Below are positions 62,651 through 64,000 of a stretch of DNA of 64,000 nt, piece by piece (the stretch's first letter is position 1; every line of letters begins with the position of its first letter). A program made the translations under genes and the position numbers. Under the pieces are notes generated by a model, which worked only from the letters and a program-made list of their open reading frames with translations, had not been told where the DNA came from and made no database searches. Origin of the DNA: Cytobacillus luteolus (GTDB taxonomy: Bacteria > Bacillota > Bacilli > Bacillales > Bacillaceae_L); contig NZ_JAGGKM010000005.1 in NCBI RefSeq assembly GCF_017873715.1, positions 186,001-250,000 on the forward strand. The letters run 5' to 3'.

Positions 62651-63634
62651 TTGATTATAAAACCCCGAACAAAACCATTATCGCTGTTGAAATTAGAGGC
62701 TTTACTAAGAAGATTACCCCAAACTCATCCCAAGCGTCCTAAAATTGAAGAGGATTTTGCTAAAAGGTTAGCTGGATACAAGGGTGAACAATCCCTAGAT
62801 TTTTATCTTAGCCTCCTACCAGAACAGGACATCCACATTTTCCACGATCTACGACTTCCATATAAAAATCATCACTTTCAGATGGACACACTACTAGTTA
62901 CATCCTCATTTATTAGTATTCTCGAAGCAAAACATTTTAAAGGGACTATCATTTTTGATCAAGCCTTCAGCCAAATGATTCGTATATTGGATGATAAGGA
63001 GGAGGCTTATCCTGATCCCATTCAGCAAGCAAAAAGTCATAGGAACAAGCTACAAGGCTTGTTGGAAAGATTCAACATCCCTCCTCTTCCAATCATCCCA
63101 CTGGTTGTGATTACAAACTCATACTCACTACTTAAGCCATCCCAAAGTGCATCCAAACTCCCTTCAATGGTTATCCGTAGCTCTTTACTTCCAGAAAAAA
63201 TAGAGGATATAAAACTAAAACACAAAGAAGATATACTTTCAAAGAACGAAATTAAGAAACTTTCAAAAGGACTAATCAAGCTTAACACTCCTCTAGACCA
63301 AGATATACTCGAAGTGTACCGTCTATCAGAGCAGGACCTCCTATCAGGTGTCCATTGTCCAAGTTGCTTCGCTCTTCCAATAATGAAGAAGAGAGGGAAG
63401 TGGGTGTGCCCGGCGTGTGCAACAGAATCCCAGGATGCTCATATTTTCTCGCTGTATGATTACTCCCTCCTCATTGGCTCAACCATTACCAATCAAAAAG
63501 CTAGAAAATTTCTGAATCTAGCTTCAGAATCAACGACAAAAAAGCTCCTCAGATCTCTACAATCTCCTTACTCTGGTATTAAAAAAGGTAGAGAATACTA
63601 TCTATGCTTTGAAAAATATATGTCGAATCCTTAG
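62651..63634 (+). CDS. NERD-domain protein with zinc ribbon
   Basis: 327 aa from TTG 62651, RBS AAAGGAAG. NERD (nuclease-related) domain at about 38-150: LAGYKGEQSLDFYLSLLP, HDLRLPYKNHHFQMDTLLVTSSFISILEAKHFKG, with the D...E-K residues of a restriction-endonuclease-like fold. C-terminal CPSC ... CPAC zinc ribbon (about 238-258) and a short HTH-like end. Likely an intracellular nucleic-acid-processing protein; target unknown. Confidence 0.85.
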   Translation: MIIKPRTKPLSLLKLEALLRRLPQTHPKRPKIEEDFAKRLAGYKGEQSLDFYLSLLPEQDIHIFHDLRLPYKNHHFQMDTLLVTSSFISILEAKHFKGTIIFDQAFSQMIRILDDKEEAYPDPIQQAKSHRNKLQGLLERFNIPPLPIIPLVVITNSYSLLKPSQSASKLPSMVIRSSLLPEKIEDIKLKHKEDILSKNEIKKLSKGLIKLNTPLDQDILEVYRLSEQDLLSGVHCPSCFALPIMKKRGKWVCPACATESQDAHIFSLYDYSLLIGSTITNQKARKFLNLASESTTKKLLRSLQSPYSGIKKGREYYLCFEKYMSNP

Positions 63635-63719
63635 GTATTATTTATTAACTAAATCTAGCAAAATTATCCTCTGACTCTGTTATAATGTTAAATAATAGAA
63701 GGATTTAGGAGTGATAGAG

Positions 63720-64000
63720 TTGCTTACCAAGTTTACTAGAAGAGCATTACTAGGTTTTTTATTAAGTATTTCGCTTTTATTTGGAACGACTGTTCAAGCA
63801 GAAGAACCGATAGAAGAGCTTAGGCATTATATTGATAATTATTATATTAAAGAGGTATCTGATTCAGTTTTAAAGGAAAGCACCCCGGAAGCAATTTTAA
63901 AGCATTTAGATCAACATTCTACTTATTTTACACCTGAAGAATTTCAACAGTTTTTTGAGAACCTAAATCGGACGTTTGTTGGAATAGGGGTAGCTGTTGA
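63720..64000 (+). CDS. S41 family C-terminal processing protease, N-terminal part
   Basis: Runs off the window end. TTG 63720 with AGGAG eight bases upstream; GTG 63711 in frame is the alternative. TATAAT at 63681. Signal peptide (FLLSISLLFGTTVQA), then IEELRHYIDNYYIKEV, LKHLDQHSTYFTPEEFQQFFENLNRTFVGIGV, the start pattern of CtpA/CtpB-type S41 proteases just before the PDZ domain. The catalytic Ser/Lys region lies outside. Confidence 0.85.
   Translation, partial: MLTKFTRRALLGFLLSISLLFGTTVQAEEPIEELRHYIDNYYIKEVSDSVLKESTPEAILKHLDQHSTYFTPEEFQQFFENLNRTFVGIGVAV

Overview
The window is a low-GC Firmicute chromosome segment, almost certainly a Bacillaceae species. It has AGGAGG-type ribosome binding sites, TTG and GTG starts, a ComK-family regulator, an S-box riboswitch, a PlcR-like regulator, an SbsC-type S-layer protein, a class D sortase with an LPNTA substrate, and many secreted proteins. 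I cannot name the species. No tRNA, rRNA, CRISPR array or intact prophage was seen.

Layout. 1-5.4 kb: one apparent operon with a wall-anchored alpha-barrel protein ending in LPNTA, a class D sortase, a transcobalamin-C-terminal-domain (DUF4430) lipoprotein and an ECF transporter (T, fused A-A, S). This reads as a cell-surface capture-and-import system, probably for a corrinoid. 5.8-9.9 kb: subtilisin-like protease, GGDEF/HD-GYP protein, DUF5317 protein and an unlisted 29-aa peptide. 10.2-20.7 kb: kynureninase, class A PBP, a c-di-GMP-I riboswitch with terminator ahead of a secreted DUF5667 protein, and a very large secreted GH13 pullulanase/amylase. 20.8-26.4 kb: a secreted ceramidase-like protein with two homologous halves, and an amino-acid ABC transporter behind a SAM-I riboswitch. 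A 52-bp palindromic element occurs five times between 11.4 and 26.6 kb.

26.6-38.9 kb: wall amidase, lipoprotein, a PlcR-like RNPP regulator divergent from a secreted precursor carrying eight copies of VAELPPIY (a likely multi-copy pheromone precursor), a GAF-GAF-PAS-GGDEF-EAL protein, a TPP enzyme, an AimR-like receptor with no obvious peptide gene, a DUF3231 protein and a ComK-like protein.

39.5-61.7 kb is a cell-surface island. Four secreted enzymes share an unnamed wall-type module of about 85 residues (INLWxR...PGExYRVYRYD..FGGQYGLG). Three proteins share the SbsC N-terminal domain, one of them being the S-layer protein. Three short terminator-ended elements upstream carry sequence complementary to the S-layer ribosome binding site (18 of 18 bases in one copy). 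Two further minus-strand hairpin elements are complementary to the predicted 5' end of the same mRNA. This suggests a local antisense-RNA network controlling the S layer. Downstream lie an orphan S-layer 3' fragment, broken tandem serine recombinases and IS remnants. The window ends with a NERD-domain protein and the start of an S41 protease.
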